A stretch of DNA of 64,000 nt from Citrus sinensis (GCF_022201045.2 NC_068559.1:9233501-9297500); one strand, 5' to 3'; counted from the stretch's first letter, positions 46,590 to 59,297 are shown. Notes: generated by a model not told the origin, from the letters alone. Made by a program: numbers and translations.

Positions 46590-47653
46590 TAGCGTTGGCA
46601 AAACCCCGGGTTTGATGCGGGTTTGGTGCTGCCCGGGACCGGACCAAATGAGTGAAACGGCTGTCCGGACCTGGGTTTAAGCCCGATTTTTTTCACGTGT
46701 GGGCCCGAGCTTGGATTTTTTATCCAGCCTTTTAAGCCCGCATGTGATAACATACTATATACTAATGTTAATACAAATTTTACACAAATAATAAATAAAA
46801 TTTATTTCAATTTACTTTCTACTTCCTAAATGAAATATAGCACCTATTACATATGTTTATTACTATCAAAATTCAAAAATCAATTCCTATTATTGTATTA
46901 TACATGTTTATTATCACAAAAAATTAGCTAATATTACTGTATTACTTATGTTTATTATTATAAAAAATCAGCTCAAGCACAACATATTAGCATAAAAAAA
47001 ATATAAAGCATAAATAAAACATATAACACAAAAGAGTCATAATAATTTCATTACTTTTTTTAAAACTAAGACGGAAAAATTATATGAAAGGCAAAATTAA
47101 GAAGTAAAAACTCAATAGTCGAGGCTGGTGGCGAGGCTGAGTGGCTGACCAACTGTGATGGCAGAGTGATGGTGGTTGAGAAAGTGGCGATGGAGAGCTG
47201 GAGACAGTGGTTATGATGGGACGAACGACTCACTATCACAGCTGCATTGGAGATGGAGCAACTGAGCAAAGCTGCGTGCCAGGCCGAGTCAGCAACCAAG
47301 AAGAGATGATCCCGATGAGTGACGGTGGGTGGTAGTTGTTGCTGGCTTGGAGTGTTGGAGGTGCGGGCCGCGCGACAGCCGATGGCAGCATTGCTGGTTA
47401 TGCTTTTCAAACTTTCGATAGGGATTAGAGAATTAGAGATTTGGCAATTTGGGTTGGGTACTTCGGGATTTGGGTTTTGATTTTTGTATTTATATTTTCT
47501 TTTTTTATTTTATTAAGAAACCAGGTCCGGGTTTTGAGTTTTTGGTATTAAGCCTGGAACCATACTCGAAAGTGTCTGGGTTTGAGAATTTCATGCCTGA
47601 ATCCGTTTTTTTAGTACTGGGTCCGGTTTGGACGGGTTTTTTTTACACCCTTA
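46590..47653. mobile_element. Non-autonomous hAT element nested in the pararetroviral remnant, 8-bp target duplication
   Basis: CCTAAGAG stands on both sides (46582-46589 and 47654-47661). The ends are TAGCGTTGGCAAAACCC and, on the minus strand, TAAGGGTGTAAAAAAAACCC. Subterminal regions are rich in CCGGG, GGTCCGG and GGGTTT words. The centre (about 47110-47400) is GC-richer and has a minus-strand ORF of 114 residues, but this shows no family motif and is regarded as fortuitous. No transposase. Confidence 0.82.
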
Positions 47654-47859
47654 CCTAAGAGGAAAACAACCAAAAATCCATCTAATCTTTTAGATCTAAA
47701 CCCCCATAAATTCTATGATGCAAATACCCTAATCTCTTCTATAAGATTTGTTGTTTTTTTTTAGATAGCCCAAACTTAAATCTGTATACAAGTCCTCTGA
47801 ACTTCTTATACAATCCTTCTCCTTTAGTTCCAAAGAAACCTATTTTTTTATTCTCTCTC

Positions 47860-48620
47860 CACAAGATATTAAAAGATACAAGAATAAAGGTTACAAAGGA
47901 CTGCATCTTGGTACTGTCAGAATTAGGCCGCAACCACTATTCCTTCGAGGCAAGAATGCCACATGCTTTTTGGTAATCCTTGATACAAGGTGGCATACTT
48001 TTGAAAAAGCATTGATCTCTACAGTAGAGTATGATTTAATCAAGGGCATATAATCATCCATGTGGAACCAAATTTCACCTTAGATCTGCATAAACCTACT
48101 CTCCAAAAAATCATAAAAGTCTTAATCCAGTTAAATAGATTAACCATGAAACTAAATGAATCAGCCCTTGTAGTTTATCCTATTGTGACCTATAAAGTCC
48201 AAACCCATATATTTTTTATGAGCTATTCGAATCTTTTTATAACCAAATTTATAGTCGAAAAAGGAAGAATAATGCAACCAAAAACCTTTAAAAAAAACCA
48301 ACTGATCTTTCCACAAAGATGGATTAGTATGAACAAAATAATAGGCCCTTGCAGATCCATGAGACCTCACGAGTGGATAGAATGACAGATGGAAAAATAC
48401 CAGTTTCTTTTCCTAAAAAAACAAAGCCCATATATCCATGTGAAAAGTATCAAATTGAAGGAAAGCATCCAGAATCTTGTTCACATATGCCTCGAAGATC
48501 TTGCTCAACAAGATTTATGGGATCTATTAAGATGATCAGCACTCTAAAGATTGGTGAAGAATTTGTCAAAAGAATGTATGATGATTATGCAATTGGCAAA
48601 TGGATAGTTCACCAGAAAAA
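47860..48620 (+). pseudogene. Remnant of a caulimovirid movement-protein-like region
   Basis: The reading shifts among frames, but pieces in order recall the 30K-type movement protein part of caulimovirids: a Gly/Leu/His motif following an Arg-Ile-Lys stretch near 47890, a DTRWHTFEKALI piece near 47987 and LIFPQRW near 48303. Stops and frame changes interrupt it repeatedly. It is clearly non-functional. Confidence 0.5.
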
Positions 48621-50059
48621 CTCTGCGGATTTTGACTAATTGAAAAGGCTATTAGCTGGAGCATTATAAATGCTTTGGAGCAAAACAAAGCATTGGAGCA
48701 AATCATGGATCAACAACAATAGATGGCAGGACAAATATAGGAATTACAAAGGCAAGTTAAAAAAGCCAGAAGGTCTCGAAAGCTTACAACAAAACAACTG
48801 TCAGATTTGGATAAACTTCTCAGAAGAATTACTATGTTCAAAATCACAAGAGTAGCTTTTGATGAAATGAGGTTGAGGACACTGAGAGATCAACAAGAGT
48901 ATTTTAGAAAATAATGAGAGTATTACAAAGGCAACAAGAGAACGTGTCTTGAAAAAAAGACAAGCCTTCCAAACTAGCACATGTTTAGGAAGAAAGTTCC
49001 TTAGGAAATAACTCTAAAGCATCCTAGAGAAGATATGAGATGCCACCAGTACAACCATGGCCCATAAAAGTAATTGGATGGGAAATTGATGATGCAAACA
49101 GTATCTCTAAGTCAGAATCTCCATCTTCCTTGCCAAATTAGATTATGATGGAAAACCAACCTCACATCGCGACAACACCAACATATGTTGATACTATAGG
49201 AAGGTTCAGACAATTTGTACATCAAGAAAGAGAACATTCGAATGCATCCGCATTTGGAGTGTCATCATCAGCTGGAGTACGACAAAACCCCTAAGCAGAA
49301 CAGACATAAGAATGAGAGAACTGAGTCCAGATTCTACATGCTCCAACAATAAAAACATTTTAGAATATTGATGATATCAAACCAAAAGACAAACCTGCAT
49401 ATTTTTTGAATAGTTAATGGCATGGTGTGAAAGAGAATGCAAAATAGCTCTCCACATCAACAAGCGAGCAGTCACTCTCACGCTTGTTGCTGGATACTCA
49501 ATAAAAAAAAAGTACATATTAAACCACGATGACCCATCACTTTCCTTAATAATGCTGTTAGTGACATATTTCATGGCCATAAAAGAAAAAAAAAGTGATA
49601 TGATAGAAAACAATTCATGCAGACTAAGTGTTGTGATGTCAGACAGCTTGAAGATTCTTATATAAAACAAAAAGGTCTTTACTTCATATTTAATAAGCCA
49701 ACAGACACAATAAAAAGACGTTCATTTTCAACGTACTTGGTCTAGTGATAGAAATGTTGGAAGCCAAACTCAAAGCTGAAGGAATCATAGAATTATCAAA
49801 TTACACCCTAGCATAATTATATCAGATGGCAAGAGAATTAATTTAGAATATTACAGAAATCAAGAGCTAAAGAAACATATGAACCAGATAGAGAAAACTT
49901 CTCTATTTGAACACTACGACGAAAAACCCCAAAAGTTTGGATGTTATGAATCTGATGCCTTATGTTCTTGCCAAAAGAAATTCCTTAAGAAGAAAAAGAT
50001 CTAGAAACCATACAAGGCTCAAAGCATGGATTTACCAAACAGCGAAAATTTCCAAAAAA

Positions 50060-52260
50060 ATCATAAAGATCTTTTATCTGTAACAAGAAAGGATATTTTG
50101 CAAAACAATGCAAATCCAAAAAGAAGATTCCTACCAAGCTTCTATAGATAACTGAAGACCCAGATTTTGATGATGACTTCTATATATGGTTTGTTAAACC
50201 TAAAAATGCATTATTAGCAATTGACTTGCAAAATTAGGAGTCCGATGTATTTATTGAATCAAATAATGATTCAGAAAAACTTTCAGAGGAAGAGCCAATA
50301 TTCACCCTCTCTAAAGACCAACTCGTTGATCTTACAATAACATGTGGACCATTATTCAAACCTTATGTTGATCTTTAGAATAACATGTGTACCATTATTC
50401 AAACCTTATAGAAAGATCATCCTCCAACTTTTAAGTGATAAACAGATTGCTCTCACTGCCTTAATTGACATTGGAGCAGTCTCATCAATTATCTATGGAA
50501 AGTGCTTGCCCAAAAGTTATCATGTCCCTACATAAGTCAGTTTTGCAACAGTAAGTGGAGACTAATTCTACAGTCATAAGTACACAAAGCCAATTAAAAT
50601 TTTACCATTTGGTGAAAGACATAATTTCTTCAGTTATAACCAAACAGGAGAAGATTTACTGCTTGGAATAGACTTCTTTAGTCTCTTTGCCCTGTTCACT
50701 TTGCACTCAGAAGGATTTGGCTACACATTAATAAATCTTATTGACCACAAACCTCATCTCTTCATGTTACCATGGGTTCAGCAACAACCCATCTTTGGGA
50801 AGGGTGATAAAGTCAAAATTCAATCCACTCCAGTCTAGAAATTTGAACTTCAACACAGAGAACTCTGATAGTGTTGTACAGATATACCAAATAAGTTCTA
50901 GTCTAGAGAAATTTTTTTTATTTAATTGCCATACAAAGAAGGATAGGTTATGTCACATCAGACAACTTTTCATCCAAGAATGCCCCATGATGAGAAATTA
51001 TGCAAACAAGAGATCTAATCATTCTCGGACCTCAAGCTTATCAGGTCATCCATGTCTCATTAGGCTAGCTTAGTGTTTTATGTAAACAAACATTTAGAAC
51101 AATTATGAGGGAAAAAGAGATTGGTCATTGATTACAAGAAAATAAATAAGTGCCTACAAGATATTAGGTATCTATACCTAGAAGGACTCATCTTTTGGAA
51201 AGAATAATATCTGCAAAGTATACTCCAAATTCAACATGAAATCAGGATTTTGGCAGATTAGCATAAAGGATAAAGATAAGCACAAGACAACATTTGTGAT
51301 ACCACATGAACATTATAAATGAAATGTCATGCCATTTAAATTAAAAATTGTTCCATTAGAACTTCAACAAAGGATGGATGAGGTATACAAGCCTATATAA
51401 GACTTTTGCTTGGTATACATTGATGATGGCCCAATTTTTAGCTGTAGTGAGGAAGAACATACTAAGCATCTTTTGACTTGACATACAGTCATGATTTCGC
51501 GTTATCTGAATCACAGATGAAGATTGGATTTGAAGAAATTGATTTTTTGGGACTTCACATCACGAATGGACACATCATCTCATAACCACACATTGCAGAA
51601 AAAATATCACAATTCCCTAATGAATTGTCAAGTAGAAAATAGATTTAATAATTCTTGGGAATTATAATTATGCAATATATCACACTTCGAATCTCACAAA
51701 GCTGATGAGCCAAATTTCAAAGCACCTAAAAAAAAATCTTTACCATGGTCGGTAGAAGTAACAAAAGCTTTAAAGGAATTAAAGTTGAAATGTCAATCAC
51801 TTCCACTTTTAAAGATTTTTGACAAAGGACACCTCATTCTCAAAATAGATTCCAGTAACAATTACTGGGGTACAATACTAATTGAGGAATTCAAAGAAAA
51901 CAAGAGAATTTGTGGCTATAAATTAGGCAATTCACTAAAGCTCAACACCACTACCCATCATCGAAGAAAGAAGTCCTAGAAGTCATCAAGGCATAAAAAA
52001 ATTCCAATTCTTTTTTTCTCTCACTCTATTTGTGATCGAAATAGATTAAAAGTATCTTCAAAAGTTACTCGAGAAAAGAAGGAGAAATTCCAGACCTTAT
52101 AGTTAGCAAGGTGGTCTAAATCCCTTTCAAGGTTCATATTCGAGGTAAAACACATAAAAGAATAATCCAATACTATTGCAGACTTTATTTCCAGACCAAT
52201 AACAGCATTGTCGATGGCTTCAAGCAACACGATATTACCTAAAGAATAGGACATGGAGAA
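50060..52260 (+). pseudogene. Remnant of a caulimovirid capsid-end, protease, reverse transcriptase and RNase H region
   Basis: In order: a zinc-knuckle remnant (ICNKKGYFAKQC near 50076, lacking the first Cys and the His), a protease-like segment with ALIDIGAVSSIIYG near 50455 where a DTG would be expected, and a DLLLGIDFF piece near 50654. Reverse transcriptase pieces follow: LVIDYKKINK near 51120, SGFWQISIKDKDKHK near 51244, HVMPF-like NVMPF near 51325 and YIDD near 51417. Then an RNase H-like segment with ILKIDSSNNYWGTILIEE near 51837. Numerous stops and shifts occur between and within pieces. The motif order is that of pararetrovirus polyproteins. Confidence 0.65.
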
Positions 52261-53157
52261 ATCCCTTTTTATCTATAACATACTAGGATTCATAGTAGCA
52301 CTTACTGAAAAAATCAAATAACAAATCTTTGAAAAGGTTGTTCACTATCATGAATATCTTGAGAGCTCTGACGATACAATTTGGCGCTTATGGTCACTCT
52401 TACAAAAGTTTGAATACAAGCTAATCAAGATAGGAAAAGGAAGTCTTAGACTTTTTGAACCATTTCCTAAGAAGGATTAGATGAATAAAGTGGTATACAG
52501 AGTCTGCACAATATTTCATCATGTTATTGATAAAGATAGCAATTAGGAACATTTTGTTGTATTGAAGCATCATCATTGTCATATTATGTCTTCTAGTTAT
52601 AGATAAATCTATATCCTGTAGCTATAGTATTTGAACTACATTTTATCCACAGAAGCCGAAGATATGCTAAAGGAAGGTGGTTTGGCAGACTCTTTGCTCT
52701 TATATTTAAAGACATCCTTACACTCAAATTAATCAATGGATACTAGTTAACTCATAGTACTATTGTCATAGTACAGTTCAAATACATAAAGGGAATAAAT
52801 AAATTACCATTAGTTAAAATGATAGACCATAATCACACACGTGATGACACACAGATTATGTGAGGTGGATGTTTACATGCTAGAAGAGCTTTGGCAGAAA
52901 TCTATGGTATGGAACCCATGTATAACATTCACAGTCTTCTTTCTCCAAATGTACAAGTAACCCTAGATCTCTTCTACAGAGAAGAGATACGAAAGGACAG
53001 TTTCACAGTAATGATCATTATGAATTGGAAATGAGAGGATTATATGATAATTAGCTACGAACACAAGGAAGAACGTGAGAAATAACACTATTATAGCGAC
53101 CTCTAAGACTACCAAAATAGAGGGAAAGATGGCTAGATTGTTATGGCTCGGCAAAAA
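52261..53157 (+). other. 3' part of the pararetroviral remnant, no recognised domain
   Basis: Short open pieces exist, for example around 52330-52480, but no motif was recognised. Its place after the RNase H region suggests the end of the viral polyprotein and the intergenic part. Confidence 0.4.
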
Positions 53158-54628
53158 TATAACACTCCACTAAAATATTTATTTAAAAATTTAAAAAAAA
53201 TATTGTACTTTTAATATAAATATGAATTCTAAAAGTAGTTTACAAAACAACAAAAACTTTCTTAGTAGAAGGCATACAGAGATTTCTTAGTATATTTCAA
53301 AACTTTTATTATTACACAACGCTGAAATACTTATTTTTGATTAAAACAAAGCTGAACCTATCAAAAAATCTCAAGGTCGGTTATGCATATATGCACTTCG
53401 TCTTGGTTAGGACTTGGTGCCAACTTACCCTGCTCATCGTTACCTGAAATGTAAGGACTTTATTAGCTAATGTCTAGTAAGATAACACTTGGATGCATGT
53501 ATAACTTATTATGCATATGGATGATCATATTAAGTTTTTAAAAGAAACTTACAAAACAACTTTATTAGGACCCTAGGTACGTTGCATTACAAGGCTGGTA
53601 CTTTTACTCTTTAAACAATATGTACTTGGGCCTCATTAGTTGATCTTTTGGGTGTTACGTATCGCCGTCCCTAAAAGATTTCTTTTTACTTAGCTTTGAG
53701 GGCTTACCCTCCTTAGAAACTTTGCCACTTGGTAGTACAACCACTTATTTTTTATAAATTCATTTTCTGAAACATCTTCTTCATAATGTAATCCATGATA
53801 TGCATGTATTCAATGCAACTTATGTCATAACATTTGAAGTTCCTAGATGCATAACAGAATTAACACACAAAACTATTTAAGAACAAGATTCTTTAATACA
53901 TGCGGTATAGCCTACCATAGTATAATTAAGTATAAGTATCACAGATTATGCGGCAGAGTCGATCATAACATAACTAAGTATCGTAGATTAGGTGGCAGAG
54001 TTGACTATAACATAACTTAGGCGGCAGAGCCAACCATAACGTGATTAAGTATCATAGATTAGGCGGCAGAGCCGACCATATAAGAATTTAGATTATAACT
54101 AATTACATCATAATAGCCATCACAACATAAAGGAATGGTTAAAATTAAAGTTAAGTATGAAAAAATTTTTGTCCCTACATTGCAGTTGAAATGTTACTTA
54201 CTTCTTGATTTGACTTCTCTAGACCTTTCTAAATTAAGAATTTTTCTACTCTTGATATTATGAATTAGAAGAGAATGAAATTTCTAGGTTGAATTGAAAA
54301 TTAAAGGGGGTAAGGGGTATTTATAGGATTTCTTAAAGCTAATGGATGGCTAGGATTTTGTCACCATAAATCTTGATCAATTGTTGAGATTAACATTGAT
54401 AAAAACTTACTAAATTCTAGAATTTTTAACTTTCTTTACATACTTCTTTTACATCATCACTTATGTCATTACTTATGTCATTGCTTATGTCATCATTACT
54501 TATGTCATTGCTTATGTCATCATTATTTAGAATTAAATATTTTATATTATTATTATTTTAATACTTAAGGGAGCTTATTAACTTAAAATAAATTTTATTA
54601 TATTTAAGTGTGAAAATTGTACCTCACA
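53158..54628. mobile_element. Probable solo LTR (Ty3/gypsy-like) nested in the pararetroviral remnant
   Basis: The start TATAACACTCCAC resembles the common TGTAACACCCC start of plant gypsy LTRs, and the end is GAAAATTGTACCTCACA. Five-base flanks AAAAA and AGAAA match at four positions. A GGGGTATTTATAGGATTT near 54313 fits an LTR core promoter. No internal domain is present, as expected for a solo LTR. The borders are inferred. Confidence 0.5.
53925..54090. repeat. Minisatellite with a GGCGGCAGAGCCGACCATA core
   Basis: The words TAGATTAGGCGGCAGAGCCG and ACCATAACATAA recur four to five times with unit lengths of about 30-50 bp within the probable solo LTR. Nearby at 54450-54530, ACTTATGTCATTGCTTATGT also repeats. 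Confidence 0.65.
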
Positions 54629-54853
54629 AGAAAATTATGATTAAGGACCAGGCTAGACCCAAGAAGACCCTCAGCCATTACAAGTTGTACCTTCGCCAAA
54701 CTTATAGATTAAAAAGACATATTTGTACAAAAATTTACTAAATAAGAAGAGGAACACATGCACAACAGGAACCCTTCATGGAAGTAGCACAAACTGAATG
54801 GAAGTAGTAATGGACCCTAACAGCAGAAGCAATGGTGAATAATTACTAATAAA

Positions 54854-55105
54854 TAAGTGACAAGTGTGTAAAGTCACATATAATGTCTAGTGAGTCATTT
54901 GTATGAATAATATGATGTGCCATAAAGGGTGTAATTAGTTGTAAAGTAAGATTCCTTAGAAATAAAGTGTAATGATGTATTCTATAAAAGGAGATTCCCT
55001 TGGTGCTTATAAAAAGGACTCTCTACTAGTGTGTTGATCATCGATCTGAAGACATCTGATTGTATTCTCTCTGTATAATAAAATCTGCTTGTCCTATTTT
55101 GGTTA
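54854..55105 (+). repeat. Right LTR-like direct repeat of the pararetroviral element
   Basis: Counterpart of 45911-46161, sharing TATTCTATAAAA, GAGATTCCCTTGGTG, TTGATCATCGAT and the AATAAAAT near 55077. It is followed by (CA)n and (CT)n runs at 55119-55142 instead of the T-run and primer-like site found after the left copy. Confidence 0.7.
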
Positions 55106-57101
55106 TTTTCTTTATACACACACACACACTCTCTCTCTCTCTTTAGTGCAAATGCGAACGTTTTTTTATTAAATGCATAATTAACTTAACACCATATGGA
55201 GTTATAGTATTTTATCATCATTACCATAACACTATATAGTGTTAAGCTAACTATATTAAAGTTAATGATAAACTAAATATAATAAAATAAAGATTTCAAT
55301 ATAGGACAAAATACATTGCATTGGAGTCTATTATTTTTTGTCTTTTAGTTATCTCTATATGTAATATGATTAGAAATCCCTAACACACACATATATATAA
55401 TTTTTCTCTAGTGGTGGGCACCTTCACTATATTAAAGTAAGGATGGATACTAAAATAAGAAAAAGAAATACATATTTCAATACATTGGAGACTGTGTTTT
55501 TTTGTCTATTAGTGGCATCTTCATTTTGTTAAAATGAGAATGCCTTCACTAGAGAATTATTATTATTATTATTATTATTATTATTTAGAGAGAGAGTTTC
55601 CAACCAGGGATCTGCGCTTTATTAAAATAAAAGATAAGATAAAAATTAAAAAACACAAATTTTAATACACTACAAGATATAAAACAGTGCATTGAAATTT
55701 ATGTTTTTTTTTGTTTGTCTCTGGTTTTAATATAGTTATGAATTCTTGATTGGAACACACACACACACAAAAATATATATAATATAGACACCCTTATTTT
55801 TTTTTATGCGGACATGCTCTTAAATCGTATGCGCACCCACACCTGAGACGACTGGTATATTTTTCACTATAGAGGCGACGTTTATTGATTTCTGTTATGG
55901 GTTTATGGCATAAGGTGCAAGTTGTTTTCGCTGCATAAAACTAAAGTAATCTAAGGGTTTTTGGAAAAATAGAAATATGTTATGTTAAAAGTGACACAAT
56001 AAGAACTTTGAAGAACTACAACCCCAAGTAAAGACAGGAAGGAAAATTGCTAAATATCAAGTGAGATACAAGAGAGTACACAACAGTTTTGGGCTGATAA
56101 ATAAGCGAGAATATGCTTAATGCATCATATTTCAGTTAAGTATTAATTCAATTTTTTTACATAATATATTTATACATTTATTTATTTATTTATTTGAATT
56201 GGGTGGAACTGTATATTGTCAAGCTCCTGAAGTTCAGTATAGGAAGGAGATCATGCAGGACATTATTTGCTACTCGTACAGGCGGCCGGGTAGGTTCATT
56301 TGGTAACATTTCTCTAGCCAATCCGTTTTGCAATATCATTTAATACACAATTTATTAGTCCCTTGGAGGCCTTGTTTAAGAACAACTTGGCTGAGGCCCC
56401 CTTGCGTCTTTATTTTTCAGGTTTTAACTAGTATGCATATCTGCATTAACTTGAAACCATCAATGCATGCTTGACTTGTTTTGTAGGTTTTAACAAGTGT
56501 GCTTGACAATAACCAGAAACCTTCGAAGGTTGGTTTGTGCAAGAAAGTGAGATATTCAACAAATATGCTGTATAGATTTGCATTGTTGTGCCCGTCATAT
56601 ATTTTTATCCCTCTGACGAAGCAGAAACAATAAAAGAGCAAAGTTCTGAAGTGAAATCTGATTATTGATGAAAATTGTTGACAAACTAGGGTTTCTTACC
56701 TTTTACATATAATGCAAAATCATCAAAAGGAGCCAAATTAATTAAAAAATAAAATTCTAATATCTTCCAGTATATCATACCCCCAAAACAGTCACATATA
56801 GCCCAAGTTAAAATTTTAAAAAAGTACAAATGTCATGTACTTATAGACTTGGAAAGGTCAGACACCTGTAGCGTAAGTAACAAACCTGACAAGGCACGAA
56901 GGTCATGTTCTACATCACGCACTTTATAATTACAGGCTGTGGCCTCATCTCATAAAATGCTCATCCTTGGTTGGTCTGGTAGCCAGAAAGATATTGAGAA
57001 AAGATGTGAACAGGATTTTGATAATAAGTTATTTGTCTTCCATTCAGCTGATAATTATTAAAGTCTTCCTATGATTGCTGTAATATGTCTTCTCTTTATA
57101 G
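55106..57101. other. Intergenic DNA rich in microsatellites and short degenerate repeats
   Basis: Contains (CA)n(CT)n at 55119-55142, (TTA)n at about 55559-55584 and (CA)n at about 55757-55769. Three diverged copies of a unit with CATTGGAGT/CATTGGAGACT, a T-run and TGTCTATTAG or TGTCTTTTAG occur near 55318, 55484 and 55690. A palindromic AACACTATATAGTGTT is at 55228-55243. No gene was recognised between 55800 and 57101. Confidence 0.5.
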
Positions 57102-57106
57102 TTACT

Positions 57107-57518
57107 TGATGCGGTCCCAGTCAAAGCTAATTAAAATAGATTTCTCTTAGGGTGAGAATAACCACAAGTAATTGAATTTAATTGATACTGAACTCTTTTA
57201 TTCTTGCTGTTGGAGCTCATTTATACTTAGAACAATATGAAGCCATCACAATCTCAATTGATCGTGATTGTTGGCTGATTCTAGGCTGACTTATTCTCTT
57301 AAACTAACAGCTAAATCAAATAACAATAATTCAAATAATAAGAAATCAAATAACATAAAATCAGCAAGTGAAGATTCTTTGGAGACCAAGTCCATCCGCA
57401 AAACTAGTGGAGTGCACATGTGTCCCTTCAGCTACCAAGTTCTCATGCAGCAGCTCATGTGTATCCTTGATACAGGGTATTAGGCTTAGGTACCCTTGAT
57501 GAGCGTCGAGGCCTATCA
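57107..57518 (-). repeat. 3' LTR of the chromovirus
   Basis: Lies after the polypurine tract on the minus strand. Compared with the other LTR, it has GTCCATCCGC where that has GTCCATTTGC. The pol frame continues into this LTR. Confidence 0.93.
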
Positions 57519-58560
57519 TCCTCCCCCCTGGAAGTGGTCCCTTGTCCACAAGGGACAAATGAGGAAACTTCTGCGTAAGCTCTACAACATCTTCCCACGT
57601 TGCTTCTTCCTTTGTCAAACGTTTCCATTGCACCAAACATTGTTCCACAAATTTGCCACCTCTTTTAATCCAACGAACATCAATAATTGCAGCAGGTTCT
57701 AAAATGATTAGCCCATCATCATCAACAGATGGCAACTCAAGACCAGGGCTAAGGTTATCACTAATAAATTTTTTCAGCAATGAAACATGAAAGATTGGGT
57801 GCACACGAGACTGAACTGGCAATCGTAGTTTATAAGCAACACTACCAATCCGTTCAAGAACTAGATACGGACCAAAGTATTTGCTCGCTAATTTCTGATG
57901 AGCACACCGAAAAACCATAGCTTGACGATATAGCTGGAGTTTTAAATAGACCATATTGCCAGGCTGAAATTGAACATCACGACGCCTTTTGTCGGCTGAT
58001 TGTTTCATGCGATTAATGGCAGCGGCAAGATTGCTCTTCAACAATTGAAGCAACTCATCTCGAGTTAGCAGGGCCTGGTCTACTTCATGAACCGGAGAAG
58101 AGCCTTCATGATACATGGGCAAAGTGGGAGGTTTGCGGCCGTAAAGAGCAAGAAAAGGGGTCATACTAGTAGACTCATGATACGTTGTATTGTACCAATA
58201 CGCTGCCCAAGGAAGGTATGAATTCCATTTGCAAGGCCATTGGTGAACAAAGCTCCGGAGGTATTGTTCCAAGCACCTATTTGTGACCTCCGTTTGACCG
58301 TCGGTCTGCGGATGATACGCCAAGCTCAATTTCAATTTGGTTCCTGACATTTGGAAGAACTCCTGCCAAAACTTACTAATAAAAATGGGGTCTCTGTCGC
58401 TGATGATCGACTCTGGCATGCCATGGTGTTTAACTACACCGTCAACAAATCGTTCCGCCACTGTTTTTGCTGTGAACGGATGCGTTAAAGCCATGAAGTG
58501 CGCATATTTACTGAGCCTGTCAACAACAACTAGGATGGTATCCTTCCTTGCGAGTTTGGT
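57361..58560 (-). pseudogene. Chromovirus pol, third part: integrase C-terminal part and chromodomain-like end
   Basis: Open from about 58560 to the TAA at 57361-57363, but shifted relative to the upstream part by a small indel near 58545-58560. The frame includes SDRDPIFISKFWQEF, LAYHPQTDGQTEVTNRCLEQ and YNTTYHESTSMTPF of the integrase core. A chromodomain-like tail follows (QCLVQWKRLTKEEATWEDV). The Met at 58494 is internal. The frame runs about 155 bp into the 3' LTR, past the polypurine tract, adding some 50 residues. Confidence 0.85.
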
Positions 58561-59297
58561 AATCCCTCAATAAAATCAAGTGTGATATCATCCCACACTT
58601 TGCAAGGAATTGGAAGAGGTTGTAGGAGACCCGCTGGCTTTAGTGTGGAAGCTTTTGTTTTTTGACAAATAACACACCTGCTAACATAATCATATATTGT
58701 TTTGTACATAGAAGGCCAGTAGAATTGAGTTGCCAAGCGTTTGAACGTGCAAAATACTCCAGAATGGCCTCCCATCTTTGTGTCGTGTGCTTCAAAGATT
58801 AACGTTTCTCGCAATTTGAGCGGCACCACAACTCTGCCTTTGAAGAAGACTAATCCTTGACGAATTACATATGGCCTGGTATCTTGTGTATGGGCCAATG
58901 ATGTTATTCTTTTAACATAGTCATCTTCTACAGCAGTGTGTTTAATTTGTTCCCAAATTGAAACCTGCGACACAAATAGATGGTTAAGTGTTGCATTGTC
59001 AGGACGCCGGGAGAGAGCGTCCGTTGCCATATTCTCCTTGCCCGGCCGATATTGGATTTTATATTCAAACCCCATCAATTTTGCTATCCATTCATGTTGT
59101 TCTGGTGTGGCTATGCGTTGCTCCAAGAGATATTTTAGGCTGCGCTGGTCTGTCTGGATAATGAATTTTCTTCCCAATAGATACGGTCGCCATGTACGAA
59201 TTACCTCCACTATCGCCAACATTTCTTTAGCATAGGCAGACCATGTTTTCTTGGAAACACCAAGTGCTTTACTCATGAATGCGATTGACTGACCATT
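58530..59297 (-). pseudogene. Chromovirus pol, second part: RNase H and integrase N-terminal region
   Basis: Starts just after the in-frame TAA at 59298-59300 in the same frame as the RT part. It has QTDQRSLKYLLEQRIATPEQ and KIQYRPGKENMATDALSRR of the RNase H/connection region, then GGHSGVFCTFKRLATQFYWP and CVICQKTKA, with the His and Cys of the integrase zinc finger. It ends at the frameshift after FIEGLPNSQG. Confidence 0.85.

Larger units (their letters stand above)
45911..55105 (+). mobile_element. Decayed endogenous pararetrovirus (Caulimoviridae-like) between LTR-like direct repeats
   Basis: Two direct repeats of about 250 bp (45911-46161 and 54854-55105) enclose, in order, a movement-protein-like region, a degenerate zinc knuckle, an aspartic-protease region, a reverse transcriptase region and an RNase H region, all on the plus strand. 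This order and the presence of a movement-protein-like part fit plant pararetroviruses rather than ordinary LTR retrotransposons. All frames are broken by many stop codons and shifts, so it cannot be expressed as a virus. A hAT element (46590-47653) and a probable solo LTR (53158-54628) inserted later. Without them the unit is about 6.4 kb from repeat to repeat. Genus is undetermined. Confidence 0.7.

Noticed and set aside
47066-47410. Minus-strand ORF of 114 residues inside the nested hAT element
   Set aside because: Low-complexity Ser/Thr/His composition, no motif, and it lies in a non-autonomous transposon.
45911-55105. Ordinary intact LTR retrotransposon
   Set aside because: The movement-protein-like region and motif order fit a pararetrovirus better, no integrase was seen, and no target duplication was found.
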